The notes below the pieces were generated by a model. That model was not told the DNA's origin. It saw only the letters and a program-made list of their open reading frames with translations, and did no database searches. Made by a program: the position numbers and the translations under genes. From assembly GCF_015706575.1 (NCBI RefSeq), contig NW_024037062.1, forward strand, positions 1,298,811 through 1,362,810: a DNA stretch of 64,000 nt, written 5' to 3'. Each line of letters starts with the position of its first letter. The first letter of the stretch is position 1. Below, piece after piece: positions 24,301 through 33,035 of the stretch. The DNA is from Patiria miniata (Eukaryota > Echinodermata > Asteroidea > Valvatida > Asterinidae).

Positions 24301-27300
24301 CGGAGCATAAATTATAATAGTGCGCATGTGCAAGGTACACCGCCCCTAGAGTGGTAACAAGCAATTTGATGACCATTTTAAAAAAAAAGGTGATAACACC
24401 CAAAAAGCTGCCACCGTTACAATGCTATCACATATTTTCCAATTCTGGAGGTGTACCGATATACCTTGCCAAAAATTGCTATGACGATTATTCCCCTCAT
24501 TTGATACCGGTGGCACAAATTTTGGACCGAGGCTGATGGCCTAACAGAGGAGTTTTTTTTTTTTTAAAGTTCATAAGTTTTCAAATTCTCACTCACAAAT
24601 TTTCACCCACAAATTTTCACCGGAGAGGTAAATTTGTTATTCTTGAGTCTGCATTCAAGACATTGGCTTGAATGTTCTTATACAGACAAGAGAGGAAAAG
24701 AACCAAATCTTCTATTATGAGATGAGAAAAGAGGGGGAAAAATCATTGGAACTTAGTCCTTCATGTTTTGTGGTTTAGTTGGGAACCTAAGCAACAGCAC
24801 CGCCACAAGTATTAGGTGTCACCCCAGTACTTTTTGTAATCGATCCTTCGTTATTTTTGTGGGTTTTCAAAGGTTTCAGTCGTGTCTGTGTGTATCATCT
24901 CTTTCCTACCAATGCTAAAACTCATCTAACCACACCCATCGCTGCGTATCAAAATCTTGCTAAACATTGTAAATTACATCTGGGGTGTATTCTACTTACA
25001 CGAACATGATTGTGTTGTTGGCTAGGCCCTGTGAATGTGCTCAACGCAGATGGAACGATAATGTCACCGAAAAAGTGGTGTAAAAATGCGGCGCTCTGTA
25101 TGCCAATCCTACATGTGTCACTGTTTGGATAGCAACTTTTAAAATAAAAAAGAAAATGAATCCTGCGTTAGGCCTATGTCTCCAGTAACAATATGAACTG
25201 ACTGGAGATGTAGAAATCTGAAAATTTCCGCCCCACCAGAAACATTACATTCATTGTGTGTGTGTCGGCCGTTTTGCAAAACATACCGAAAACACACCAT
25301 TTAACTTTGTTGCAAACTTCGCCAATATTAGTGGCAAACGGTCAGTCCCACTTGCACAGACGATGCCAATGTTGGCAAACGTTGGCATTGTTTGTGTAAG
25401 TGGAATGAACCCATTATCTCTCATGCTTCAGTTAGGAAGGTATTATCAAAATGAGTTCAATAGCCCTAACAGTCCTGAATCCTCCAATTTCAATATGATT
25501 TTGCACACCCCCTAGGGAGTTAGTTAGGGTTAAATATCATCTTTTTGGCCCCCCCCCAAAAATGTCCCCCCTCTGAATTTCGAATTGTCTCCTTCTGTCT
25601 AACAGCTGGCCCCCCTGAGCCCAAAACTCCTGAAATCACTGACTGGGACGAAAACCCTCTTTCCCAGAAAGGTAACAAGAGTAAAAAAGAACATGAAAAA
25701 CATCGAAGTTCAATAACGGTTTTGGAATGGCAACATTCTTGATGTCAAATGGACCAAATTGAATGTTGAAAATCGCTAAGTTTTTGTTTTACAAATTAAT
25801 AAATAGAATGAAGTACAACTACTACCACAATTAGCTTTGAATGTTTCCCTTTTTTAACTGTTGAACTCTAACTTTTATTAACATGATACTCGAAAGAAAA
25901 CAAGTTCTCCCATTCGCCAATTTGAAACATGGCCCTAATGATTTCTAGCACTTCATGATTTCTAGCACTTCAGATTTCTAGCACTTCATGATGTCTTCTT
26001 TAACACCAAAAAGCATGGGATTCAGTGTGTACCTCTAAAGATTGTATGTTTCCATTTTCATAATAAGAGCACAATCAGACTGAAATTTTGTAAAAAAAAA
26101 TTGTTATTAATTAAACTTTAGTGAGTTTTCTTCTGTTCACAAGGAGATGTAACACAGCATGTAACATATAACTCTAGACTTCAAACTGAACTTAACATTT
26201 GTAAGATGTTGGAAACTTTATTAAAGAATCACACTGATTTTGCATGTGGATGCAAGCACAGTATCCTAAATAAGATACTGATATTGGGGAGCCTTGTTTT
26301 GGAGACCTAGTTTCAAATTTATTTGGTTTGCAAAGGTTTCAAAATGAAAAAGACCGGTGCCAAAGTATGCCTCACTGTGGTAATTTGCCTGGACTTCTTG
26401 GAGCATGACCAATATGGCTGCATTTACCAAGAACTAGGGATAAAAACAAATAACAGAGTTGAGCCAACAAAAGTACATAATTGTCATCAGAACTAAATCA
26501 AGATTAATTTTAACATTTTCTTAACGAATCAAACGCATTTTAATAGCTTAGTAGACAAAAAGGGTGTTTTGTTAACGTGTTGTGAACTTACTTTGCCTGC
26601 CTTGTCTGAAACTTTAACATCCATTTCATGACCTGCCCCACATCGTACTAACTGATGCCCACTTTCTGTTGTCATCGGTGACAGAGAATCTGCCCAAGAT
26701 ATCCACAGAGCCGACCGTCGAGTTCCCTCCCGACATCCAGGAACCGGGCGAGGCAAACGGTGAGGAGACTAGTGCAAGTCTACCGTCCATCTTCCCTCAA
26801 GCTCATCTCATGATTATTTCCATTTTCAACCTCCACCCACACAATGAGAGTCATGTTGCAAAAATATTAAAAGAACCACAAATTAAGAAAAGCAATATTT
26901 GAATCAATTGTCGAAATAGGGCTTGGCAAACCTCAAGGTAAACCTTAAGGTAAACCTCAAGTTACCCCCTGTTTAACTGCACCTTCTCCCCTCACCCATA
27001 ACTAACAATGCTATCTGCATGGTACTTTCCCTTTAGATGACGCTTCTTTCCCTTCAAATTCCTTGAGTGTACTAACATCTTTGTCCAGCTGTTTGCAATC
27101 TGTGCTTTTGCAGAAAAGTCTGGCATGAATTCATCACGGAACGATCTCAGGATTGATTGAAACGTCTTGTCTCCTGCTATAAACCAAGACCCGTCAACTA
27201 TCTTGTGTGGAAACTCTAATTCCACTTTGCCTCCCTTGTGGAAAGATTCCCATATCTGGCCATCATTTGTCACCCTGTGCACAAACCGTATGAGACTGGT

Positions 27301-29821
27301 CTGAAAATTTCTAACTGTTTCTCAGTAAATACTTCAATATTTTCCCTGCTAAATTTGACTTTTTAGGACAAATTATCACTTTCTGATGGCTGATAGGTCA
27401 CTGCAGGGAAGAATAAGTGATGACCAGATATGGGAATCTTTCCCAGTTTCAAGTTGTTTACCGATCATACAGTGAGCAGTTTCCCGTGATGATTTAATAA
27501 TTTGAAAAATTTCCAACAGCTTTCTGTACAATTTCTGTACAAAATTACTCACTGTTGAAATATCGTTGCAGTGTACCATTGTGTAGCTTGGACAGTTGTT
27601 AAGAACAGTTTCCTTGTAAGCCAGTTTTGCCTGCTTTGTTGATACTCGGCAATTCTTCTGCCAAAACTCCCACATTTTCTCATGCAGTGCTTCTTAATTC
27701 ATAATCATTTACAGGACTTCATGTTGTCACCGTTGTTGTGTATTTGAACCATCGTCTCATCCAAGTCCTATAACACTCCTTGCTAACATTTCACGTGATA
27801 TTATTGTGTACTATGTCACTAACAATTGAGACTTGTTACACAAAAAGTGAAACGAATGCTGCAACCTGACGCCTCTTTTCCTTCATATATCATCTCAATA
27901 TATTAAGGGTCAGTCATTGCGAAAATGTTGATAAGACACAAATCTGGGACTGAGAAACATTTCCAATTTTGTCAGGAAAACTTAGAAAATGTTCCTGACT
28001 CTCCATCAACTTTGTACCCAACCGCTGAAGTGGTGTCAGGATGCAACATTCTTTCCAAAACAGTTGATATTGTACCGTCTGCCCTGCAGTGAATCATTCT
28101 TCATCATTTTTGTTTTGCAGAGAGTTGACATGAGATTCCTCAAGTTCATAACACGTCGTCACAAACACCGACATTGAGTTCCAAATCTGTTTTCCCCCAA
28201 ATATTTGTTAAACTAATTGTGTATTGTTGTCAGCATGACTGGAACTAACAACTGATGTGTTGCTGTAGTTAACAGCCCAAGAAAGTATCCTGTGTTGAAA
28301 TATTAGTTGAGCCCAATCAACTCAATTGCTGAACTTCAGAGCGACAAGCCACTCCTTGCACGATACCCTCTCAATGTCACAAGAATACTCTCACTTGTTC
28401 CTGCTTGAAATCGATTGCCTTGTAGAACCTGCCTGTCAATCGACCAATCAGATAACAACTGTTAGTCAGGTGACCACAGTCAAAATCATTCACACGCACT
28501 GTGAGAAATGTTCACAAACCAAAGGTGGGTGAGACTGATGACAGAATCCGGTACTGTTCATTGCAGCACTAGTAGATTGAATTAGTTACAACCGGCAGAT
28601 GCTACGAAATGCAGTTTCGATTAAACTGCAAAGTTTGGGATGTCGCCGTCTTTGAACTCCACAAACCAAATGCAACTTTTATTCCCTTACACAGGAGACC
28701 GACCGTACCAATACGAAGCCCAGCCAACCCAGGCACCGGAAGACCAGCCTAGCGATGCTGTCTCCAAACCGACAGTGTCAGATCCCAGCGAGGATGTCCA
28801 AGAGATCGTGGAGGAGTTTGAAGAGGAGCTGCCGGACGGTACAATCCGGAAGGTGACCAAGAAGAGAATCATCCGTCGCGTCATGCAGACTGTTGAGGTG
28901 GATCCTAACGATCCAAACTTTGTCATGCCGCAGGGAGAAGCTGATGCTGACGGAGTACACAGGTTCGTCACAGTTTGACAAATGGTGCATTTTTCTTTTG
29001 CATCAGGTTAGGCCCAAAAAGTATCCGCTTTCTGGTCTGCATGCGCATTGCCGAAGCCATGCGGGTCGGCAAAATTCAAACTGGCTTAGCGCTCGCCAGA
29101 GTTTGCACTTCATGCATAACATTTTCAGGTTTTTTTGTCACAGACCAATCACATCCCTGTTTTTCTCAATGTAAGATGACGTCTATAACCTGCCAAACTC
29201 ACTAGTTTGATTGGAATCCTGCTGCTGCGCAATTTTAACGTGTTTTTAGATGGGGTTACGATCGAGTATAAGCTTGATGTGGTCTCTCTGGGCTCCCATA
29301 CATTTTGCACTTTATTTAGTCGGGCACCATTTGCAAACGGTGTTGTAATTTTGTAATTGTGCGTCTGGAAGCCAGACTGAGGAAGCGATGGGCATGTATC
29401 TGGAGCCTATAAATGCTTTCTAATTAACGCAACATGTTTTTTCCTGGAGTATCTCTCAGCCGTTTTTCCCCCCACATCTAAAGCTGAACATTTCTTTATC
29501 GTCTTCTTCCTTTAGCCTACCCAGCTACATTGCCTTGGTTTCGGTACCAGAAAGAATTACAAGGAAATAAATATAAATCTCTCTTCTTCTCTGATTAGGA
29601 TCACAGTCCACAAGAAGACGAGTCGTAAGACCGTCATCCGAGACGGAGAGGAAGTCGACACGACAGAGGACGTGCAGACCAACATCGAAGAGGACGGCGA
29701 AGAGGTAGATTCCAGCGAGCTGAGAGAAGACCTGCAGAAGATGGTGGATCAGTTTCTGCTAGAAGACGGCAAGAAGGAATCCGAGCAGGTCGTGGAAGAT
29801 CCGGAAGAATCAGAAATTTAA
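251..29821 (+). CDS. ankyrin-like giant cytoskeletal protein, 3' part (16 exons)
   Basis: Sixteen exons with AG acceptors and GT donors join without a frame break to give 3,822 residues and a TAA stop. All junctions up to the exon at 21605 are phase 0; later ones are phase 1 or 2. The product is mostly acidic and disordered: short exons, a 283-residue Thr/Glu-rich exon with three GINP repeats, a 3,056-residue Glu-rich giant exon, and a tail with LPDGTIRKVTKKRIIRRV followed by a second DGEE-containing basic stretch. That tail resembles the C-terminal regulatory end of ankyrins (vertebrate form: KKVTRKIIRRY then a Glu-rich end). Giant exons are known in vertebrate ANK2/ANK3 and Drosophila Ank2, where the protein links membrane proteins to spectrin and microtubules in axons. 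ANK repeats, ZU5, UPA and death domain are not in the window, so the name rests on the tail and architecture. Another giant microtubule-associated protein is the main alternative. Confidence 0.7.
536..565 (+). CDS. ankyrin-like microexon (10 residues)
   Basis: A 30-bp phase-0 microexon (EDRQTPTETK) between AAACAG and GTAATT. It is supported only by splice sites, an open frame and its fit to the flanking exons. Confidence 0.6.
566..1332. other. intron without recognised feature
   Basis: AT-rich intron. Short open frames on both strands have no family resemblance and look random. Confidence 0.6.
1333..2181 (+). CDS. ankyrin-like Thr/Glu-rich exon with GINP repeats
   Basis: An 849-bp phase-0 exon (283 residues) from acceptor CAACTAG to donor GAG|GTAGGG. 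It opens with a Thr/Val-rich patch (RTVVVEQTHIVRTQ) resembling the motif islands of the giant exon. It contains a Thr tract and three imperfect repeats: EGINPHYDVGPDSV, EGINPHYEMQPDSV and QGINPDLICDPEPL. The rest is acidic and Ser/Pro-rich, probably disordered. The region before 1378 stays in frame back to the acceptor. GC content is higher than in the surrounding introns, as expected for coding sequence. Confidence 0.85.
2301..2321 (+). CDS. candidate 7-residue microexon
   Basis: A 21-bp phase-0 segment (YSNLREQ) between TTTTGGCAG and GTAGGT. It keeps the frame if included or skipped. Splice-site quality is the only evidence, so it may be alternative or false. Confidence 0.45.
2942..3167. 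mobile_element. piggyBac-like MITE (TTAA ends)
   Basis: A 226-bp GC-richer block bounded by TTAA on both sides. The inverted ends are CCAGTTCACGCCGG and its near complement (CCAGTTCGCGCCGG). TTAA target duplication with short terminal inverted repeats is the piggyBac signature. There is no transposase frame, so it is non-autonomous. Confidence 0.7.
3441..3464 (+). CDS. candidate 8-residue microexon
   Basis: A 24-bp phase-0 segment (FLAEQLLK) between CTCCTTGCAG and GTAAGA. Both splice sites are strong, but there is no independent evidence. Confidence 0.45.
3465..4240. other. intron without recognised feature
   Basis: AT-rich intron sequence with poly-T and poly-A runs and no gene-like frame. 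Confidence 0.55.
4245..4462. repeat. tandem palindromic repeat, AACTTAAGTT core
   Basis: About ten units of roughly 21 bp. Each contains the self-complementary CCAACTTAAGTTGG, joined by GGGACTGTCC or GGTACGTT spacers. Every unit is a palindrome, so the array can fold as one long hairpin or as many cruciforms. Confidence 0.85.
4630..4671 (+). CDS. ankyrin-like exon (14 residues)
   Basis: A 42-bp phase-0 exon (DVKEELPQPKDEPQ) between CATTTCAG and GTATGG. The acidic, Pro-rich content matches the giant exon. Confidence 0.7.
4672..7227. other. long intron
   Basis: AT-rich intron. Apart from the fold-back element at 5532-5744 and a short AATAAT run near 6886, I see no structured feature or coding exon. 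Confidence 0.55.
5532..5744. mobile_element. CACAAG-armed fold-back element
   Basis: The ends are inverted repeats of about 27 bp (GTGGTGTAGTCGAG at left, CTCGACTACATCAC at right). Continuing arms are made of CACAAGTCC (left) and CTTGTGATGGA (right) units. The core contains AACAGGATGAACAATGACAA. The core motif ATGACAAAGGAAT recurs in the element at 23820-24240. Iterated-arm fold-back organisation is like that described for sea urchin TU elements. Confidence 0.7.
7228..7305 (+). CDS. ankyrin-like exon (26 residues)
   Basis: A 78-bp phase-0 exon between AACCGCAG and GTATGT. It begins EKLVEQVEAKTRQGGESVAE and is charged like its neighbours. An internal GTAGAG after the first 18 bp could act as an alternative donor. 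Confidence 0.7.
7306..7897. other. intron before giant exon
   Basis: AT-rich intron with no recognised element. It ends in a pyrimidine-rich acceptor, TTTTCCTTGTAG. Confidence 0.55.
7898..17065 (+). CDS. giant ankyrin-type exon, 3,056 Glu-rich residues
   Basis: One uninterrupted 9,168-bp phase-0 exon from TTGTAG|GAA to GAG|GTATGG. It is dominated by Glu, Pro and Val, and Cys is very rare. First comes an EPEPE-rich stretch (about 8290-8400). Repeats of about 200-225 residues follow, each headed by IVHTETHISVQQTIVQSTV, at 9062, 9737, 10337, 11009, 11609, 12266, 12866 and 13466, with a degenerate copy at about 14162. A C-terminal third carries Thr-Pro sites in a TPE context (PHTPEI, YTPEM, QTPEIT, QTPEIQ; about 15150-15700). 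The last 60 residues include a Thr/Val patch (TTRTVYAEVHHERVVV) like the repeat head. No catalytic or globular domain is visible. By analogy with giant ankyrins it is probably an extended axonal or microtubule-linked spacer; that role is inference. Confidence 0.9.
9062..13465 (+). repeat. coding higher-order repeat inside giant exon
   Basis: Distances between successive repeat heads are 675, 600, 672, 600, 657, 600 and 600 bp. Long units contain an extra IVVEKTYEEPE block that short units lack, so long and short alternate as dimers of about 1.26-1.28 kb. Nucleotide identity is very high from about 9720 to 12880. All unit lengths are multiples of three. Confidence 0.9.
17066..17905. other. intron without recognised feature
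   Basis: AT-rich intron downstream of the giant exon. If splicing fails here the frame stops within a few codons (after residues VWC). Confidence 0.5.
17906..18036. mobile_element. short fold-back MITE
   Basis: About 130 bp that folds on itself almost completely. The left arm (AAGCCGTGTCCGATTTAAC) pairs with the right arm (AATTCGGAAACATGGCTTT) with some mismatches, and the centre is CTGTGGCTGCTG. A possible TAA/TTA duplication flanks it. Confidence 0.6.
18154..18783. mobile_element. pogo/Tc1-like MITE, 630 bp
   Basis: The inverted ends begin CAGTAGGAC and run through a CACTATA motif on each side, followed on the right by TA. CAGTRGRAC plus CTATA is typical of pogo/Tc1-mariner-type ends. The interior has no transposase frame. 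Confidence 0.55.
18905..18940 (+). CDS. ankyrin-like exon (12 residues)
   Basis: A 36-bp phase-0 exon (EQDQSETSFHRE) between CTTCCTCAG and GTACTG. It keeps the frame from the giant exon to the 21605 exon whether used or skipped. Confidence 0.6.
18941..21604. other. long intron
   Basis: Very AT-rich intron. It contains the fold-back at 20004-20318; otherwise no gene-like frame or recognised element. Confidence 0.55.
20004..20318. mobile_element. long-arm fold-back element
   Basis: Two arms of over 100 bp pair with moderate divergence. ATGAAATTTGGCAC (left) matches GTGCCAAATTTCAT (right), followed by GGCTATAGGGACA and GCAGATTTGTCTTTTGA blocks matched on the other side. Related arms occur at 59270-59850 (ATATTTGGYTAT, GATTTGTCCTTTGAAAAA), so this is a dispersed family. 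Confidence 0.65.
21605..21725 (+). CDS. ankyrin-like exon (40 residues) with amplified donor
   Basis: A 121-bp exon, phase 0 in and phase 1 out, from CTCCAG to CCAA|GTAAGT. It encodes PPIDEQFEAADRP and later LADAFNEFSMP. The last 18 bp and the donor are the first unit of the 51-bp array that follows. In this frame the second base triplet after the donor leads to TGA, so only the first donor gives a long product. Confidence 0.85.
21708..22345. repeat. 51-bp tandem array carrying a 5' splice site, 12 copies
   Basis: Twelve copies (plus one degenerate) of a 51-bp unit. Each reads AATGAATTCAGCATGCCAA then GTAAGTGACAATGAAGTCG. The first copy is the real exon end and donor. A five-unit superstructure is visible (the variants with CACTATG are five units apart). 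As 51 is divisible by three, long frames stay open on both strands; these are not evidence of a protein. Confidence 0.95.
22637..22855 (+). CDS. ankyrin-like exon (73 residues)
   Basis: A 219-bp exon, phase 1 to 1, from CCCGAAG to TTAG|GTAAAT. It reads FEDEDEPESYKPVNGEAEEE, then a Pro/Thr stretch and ELQELWELTQEMPENASL, an amphipathic-looking helix. GC content rises sharply over the intron. Confidence 0.85.
23553..23708 (+). CDS. ankyrin-like exon (52 residues)
   Basis: A 156-bp exon, phase 1 to 1, between TTTTCTAG and CAAG|GTGAAG. It encodes FTPVAQAAPVVQSSAPVVEL, then a Ser/Asp-rich part with RRFSDSPLSSASDD, a likely phosphorylated patch. Confidence 0.85.
23820..24240. mobile_element. CACAAG-armed fold-back element, second copy
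   Basis: The left arm has ATCACAAGT units and the right arm has GACTTGTGATTGAC. The core shares ATGACAAAGGAAT and TATCCTGT with the element at 5532-5744. A TTAA-flanked MITE (23986-24171) sits inside it. Confidence 0.6.
23986..24171. mobile_element. piggyBac-like MITE nested in a fold-back
   Basis: Flanked by TTAA on both sides. The ends CCTCTTGCCGCCGG and CCGGCGTCAAGGGA are imperfect inverted repeats. It is 186 bp including both TTAA copies and has no coding frame. Position shows it inserted after the surrounding fold-back. Confidence 0.7.
24267..24541. mobile_element. MITE with GGCCATCAGCC ends
   Basis: A 275-bp element with terminal inverted repeats GGCCATCAGCCTSGG followed by a TATCAAAT block on both arms, and TA/TAA at the borders. 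The GGCC start and TA-rich border suggest a Harbinger-type origin. Confidence 0.6.
24979..25425. repeat. inverted-repeat region, possible MITE
   Basis: The left end (TCTACTTACACGAACATG) and right end (CATTGTTTGTGTAAGTGG) are inverted. A third inverted copy of the CCACTTGCACAGACGATGCC block forms a 22-bp-arm hairpin near 25348-25405. Boundaries are uncertain. Confidence 0.4.
25461..25532. repeat. CCCTAAC-ended hairpin repeat
   Basis: Begins CCCTAACAGTCCTGAATCC and ends AGTTAGGGTTAAA. The same core (GAATCCTCCAATTTCAAT) recurs at 62437-62492, there also closed by TTAGGGTTAGGG-like ends. Confidence 0.6.
25606..25671 (+). CDS. ankyrin-like exon (22 residues)
   Basis: A 66-bp exon, phase 1 to 1, from GTCTAACAG to AAAG|GTAACA. 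It encodes GPPEPKTPEITDWDENPLSQ. The KTPEIT motif resembles the TPE sites at the end of the giant exon. Confidence 0.85.
25672..26684. other. intron without recognised feature
   Basis: AT-rich intron; the only local repetition is a short TTTCTAGCACTTCA triplet near 25945-25990. Confidence 0.5.
26685..26759 (+). CDS. ankyrin-like exon (25 residues)
   Basis: A 75-bp exon, phase 1 to 1, from GGTGACAG to AACG|GTGAGG. It encodes NLPKISTEPTVEFPPDIQEP followed by GEAN. A second acceptor AG two bases downstream would break the phase, so this start was chosen. Confidence 0.8.
26760..28694. other. long intron
   Basis: Less AT-rich than other introns. Two minus-strand open frames of about 97 residues (26992-27282 and 27376-27675) match no family I recognise and share a 'tctgg...gggaatcttt' type motif, so they may be remnants of an old repeat. 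Confidence 0.4.
28695..28962 (+). CDS. ankyrin-like exon with C-terminal basic motif
   Basis: A 268-bp exon, phase 1 in and phase 2 out, from TTACACAG to CACAG|GTTCGT. It encodes GDRPYQYEAQ, a Pro/Gln/Glu linker, then EEFEEELPDGTIRKVTKK and RIIRRVMQTVEVDPNDPN. The DGT plus KVT-K-IIRR pattern is the clearest ankyrin C-terminus signature in the gene. Reading through the donor gives a stop within five codons. Confidence 0.9.
29011..29336 (-). mobile_element. truncated Harbinger-like MITE
   Basis: Homologous in opposite orientation to the element at 58162-58528. Shared blocks include AGGCC-poly-A, CCGTTTTCTGGT-type, GCATGCGC/GCCATGCG, GTTTGATTGGAATCCTGCTG-type and GTCGGGCACCATTTGCA. Only one terminal repeat is present, so one end is missing. 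Confidence 0.65.
29599..29821 (+). CDS. ankyrin-like last coding exon
   Basis: A 223-bp exon entered in phase 2 after CTGATTAG. It encodes RITVHKKTSRKTVIRDGEEV, then Asp/Glu-rich sequence with LREDLQKMVDQFLLED, ending PEESEI and TAA. The basic patch followed by an acidic end matches ankyrin tails in style. AATAAA occurs about 105 bases after the stop. Confidence 0.9.
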
Positions 29822-32420
29822 ATTGTCGTCTCGTCCAGCGACACATCCTTACAGAGAGCGTTTGTAAAAAAAAAAAAATGTTTCAGAGATCACCTGACAA
29901 TGTCGAAACAAAATGGCTGACTTTTTAATAAAATACCCCTGGCCTGGTGCGGTCTTAAAAATCTGCGCACATGATGGACTTCTCTGTTGGATTTGACATA
30001 AATTTGGACTATAAATTGAACGTTTTTATCATCAAGAAAATGTTTATCTTCAAAGTTCTTCTATCTTCCTTTTTTATTTTACAATAGGGTTAATACAAGG
30101 GGAGTAAACATTTGATAGGTATCGGTAGATGAGAAAACAATTCTAATAGTAATGTTTCACAATTGTGTATTTTCTTTACTTATTGGGATTTCGCGGCAGT
30201 TTTATTCTATGTAGATTTGTTCCAGATCTTAACCGGCTATCAAGCACTGTGACATTGCAATTTGTGTCCCTGTATAAGACATGTTAGCTGGTGTAGTTCA
30301 TAGTTAATGTAAAAATAAATCAGTTACCATATATGGAAGAATTGAAAAAGGTTAAATTAAGCGTTGATATCAAGTTACTACTTTGTAACAATGGTTAAAA
30401 TGTACAAAAAATTTGGTGTTAGAAAAAAAGAATATGTATTAATCTGCATTTGGATTGTGGGGCTGGGATACTACAGCCAAAGATTTAAACATTCATATCG
30501 TTAAGTCTTGCTCAATCTTGTGATGTAACATTGCGAAAGATGGCAATTAAAAATTGGCGTTATCTTCTAATGAGTTTTTCCTACCGTCGTGTCACTACAC
30601 ACTATATAACCAGTGTTCATCCTGTTGTAAAAGTGGATAATTGTTGTGCACATCTTTGTGTCTCACATTTTTTTTGTGGTTTTTTTTATTATCGTGGTAA
30701 AGTTACTCAAATTGACTGGACCTATTTTCTGTGACACTGTTGGAATTGAGATATGATGTTTTACCAACGTACCCGATTTTCAAGATATAATTTGTACTTT
30801 TTGTATGCTGACAGTGTTGATGTCGTAAACCCTGAGATAATTAAGGTGTTTTCGAAATTAATAAAAAAATAAATAGAAGTTTGTTTATCTGATAGAGGTA
30901 AATGACATGATTTTGGTTGAAAACAATTGCTTAGAGCGATTGGATAGTGAGGAAATACATGGTGATAATTACTGGATTTTTTTCTTAATATTTAAATAAC
31001 TTGGAATGTTGGATTCAGTTTTTGTTTGATTTCATGTGCGTCATTTTGATGGTCTTTAAAACAGAGTAGACTTCTTCGGGAGAAATTACTGTGATTTTTT
31101 GTTTTCCGTAGGACTACCAGTTGTAGATATTTAGTTGCAGTCGGTTGACTTTCCTAATGAGCGGTTTGTGAAAATTTGATGAAGAAAAATGACGCCGAAA
31201 AAAAGATATGGATGTGCTCATTGTAAAACAACACAAAGGAATTGTAAATTGTGTTTTCTATTTTAATTTGAGGAAAGTAGTTGATCGTTCTGAATTAATT
31301 TTTGATTATTTGGTTTGGTTTTTGTTTGTTTTGTGTTTTGGTTGGGATTTTCTGAAGTAATCAAATAGGTCGTGAACGACCAGGTGTAAAGTTTGTTGGT
31401 TTTGTGTTTGCCAAGTTAGTGAAATAAAAAAAAAAACCTAATAAAGGTTTAAGATTGTGTTTAAAACAAATATGTAAGATAAATGCATTATAATGAATCG
31501 TGTAATGATTGGGGTTAGTAACGCTAGTCAATGGCTCGTCTAGATGTATTATATGCAGGTGTGTTTTGTGGCAAGAGTGTAGTAATAGCCATTCATTGTG
31601 GTACAACACAGACAACATAGCATGATGCATATTAGAACTCACTCCAATAGATGCAAGTAGTTCCAAGCATATTTCATAGTTGACCAGCATTTTAAATCAA
31701 CTATATTTCAGTAGATTTCAGTAGCGCGTTCGTTTTTCAGCTTTATATTTTGTTTTCCTTGTCAAATTTCACATTGAAAGCCTGTTCCTCTGATGCATAC
31801 CGTAATTCTTCTCTTGCAATGTTTTTAAAGCATGTTGAAATACAAAGTAATTATTATCCAGTTTTAAAAGTGATAGCGATTGTTAAACGAAACTATTAAT
31901 ATCAGCTATAAAAATAATCAGACGGTATATTTGACGTATTGAGGCAGTACTTGTGAGAAACTTGTGGTATTTTTCTTTTATCACAGCGCAGAGGATTCTT
32001 ATAAAATTGTAAAAGCATATCAGATTTTAACAAAGTGTAGCGTGTACCTGTATGTAACGCCTATTTCCGTAATTTCAAAATGGGTTACTGGGGGGGGGGG
32101 GGGATTTTGGGATGCATAACAGTAAGTGTAGAAGATGCGTATCAGTAGCAGCAGCTGTAGATTTCAAGTGCAACCTTTCTAAAGGCTTGTTGGATGATCC
32201 CAAAATTCGATATCCATGCCTGTCATATTTACTATTACTAGGAATAGAAGAAAACGGACGTTCCGATGAAAAGGGTCTTGGAAAATAAGTCTTGAAATTA
32301 TTGTAAAGATGTATTGGGAATGTGAAAAATTAGTATATGCTGGACAATTGTCCTGTAAATGTAGCTGGCGAAATGGAATTGTGGGTGTATAGCTCATTGC
32401 TGTCCAGAATAAAGGTTGGA
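29822..32420 (+). other. probable 3' UTR and downstream flank
   Basis: No coding frame. AATAAA at 29927-29932 could end a short transcript; further AATAAA at about 30315, 30865, 31419 and 32408 could end longer ones. The sequence is AT-rich and repeat-poor, as expected of a long 3' UTR. A run of about 13 G lies near 32091. Confidence 0.45.
29927..29932 (+). terminator. first polyadenylation signal after the ankyrin-like stop
   Basis: Canonical AATAAA 106 bases after TAA. Confidence 0.5.
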
Positions 32421-32840
32421 ACTATAAGTATGAAAAGAGATGTTCTGCTATCTTTTGAGCTAATCAGGGTCCGTATGAATTTATCAGTAAGAATCGTAGC
32501 TGTTTAGACTGGACAATGTTTCCTCTCTGAAGTTTGATTCTGTGTCAATTATTATGCATCATAATGTGCCATGTTCTTTGTCCTTGTTAAAAATTGTAGC
32601 TATCAAAAAATAAAAGAATTCCACGTTGACTCATTTCGGTGTTTGTTGGTGCCATTTTATATTTTGTAAAATTAATGTCTGTGGATGATGCTACAGAAAT
32701 ACTGGCTACCTGTTTATCCCGTTTCATTTGCATATGATGAATATCCATGATATGGTAATATACTGAGTGCTTATGGGTAATATTTCGAAATATCACAACC
32801 TAAGGTTTATATATAACGTCCGAACACAATTTTCAAGAAG

Positions 32841-32917
32841 AGCCAGTAGCTCAGTAGGACGTGCGCAGGATCCGAACCGGGATGTCCCCGGTTCAGATCC
32901 TGGGCCCGTCCTGAGGA
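32841..32917 (+). repeat. tRNA-like SINE head or tRNA pseudogene
   Basis: A-box-like TAGCTCAGTAGGA and B-box-like GGTTCAGATCC are about 40 bases apart. Acceptor ends do not pair as a mature tRNA and box B departs from consensus, so a functional tRNA is unlikely. A T-run follows. Confidence 0.5.
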
Positions 32918-32970
32918 GCTTTTAGACTTTTTTTAAAATATATACTAAGTTTTCTGACAAAATTGTGCAT

Positions 32971-33035
32971 GGGTGGGACTTGAACCGGGAACCTTTGGGT
33001 ATGTAGCCTTACACTCTTACCACTACACCACCGGG
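32971..33035 (-). repeat. tRNA-like SINE head, opposite strand
   Basis: On the minus strand: GGTGGTGTAGTGGTAAGAG (A box) and GGTTCAAGTCC (perfect B box). The 3' part does not close an acceptor stem. It faces the tRNA-like sequence at 32841-32917. Confidence 0.55.

Noticed and set aside
26992-27675. Two minus-strand frames of about 97 codons in an intron
   Set aside because: No recognisable domain, no clear splice partners, and partial similarity to each other suggests a decayed repeat.
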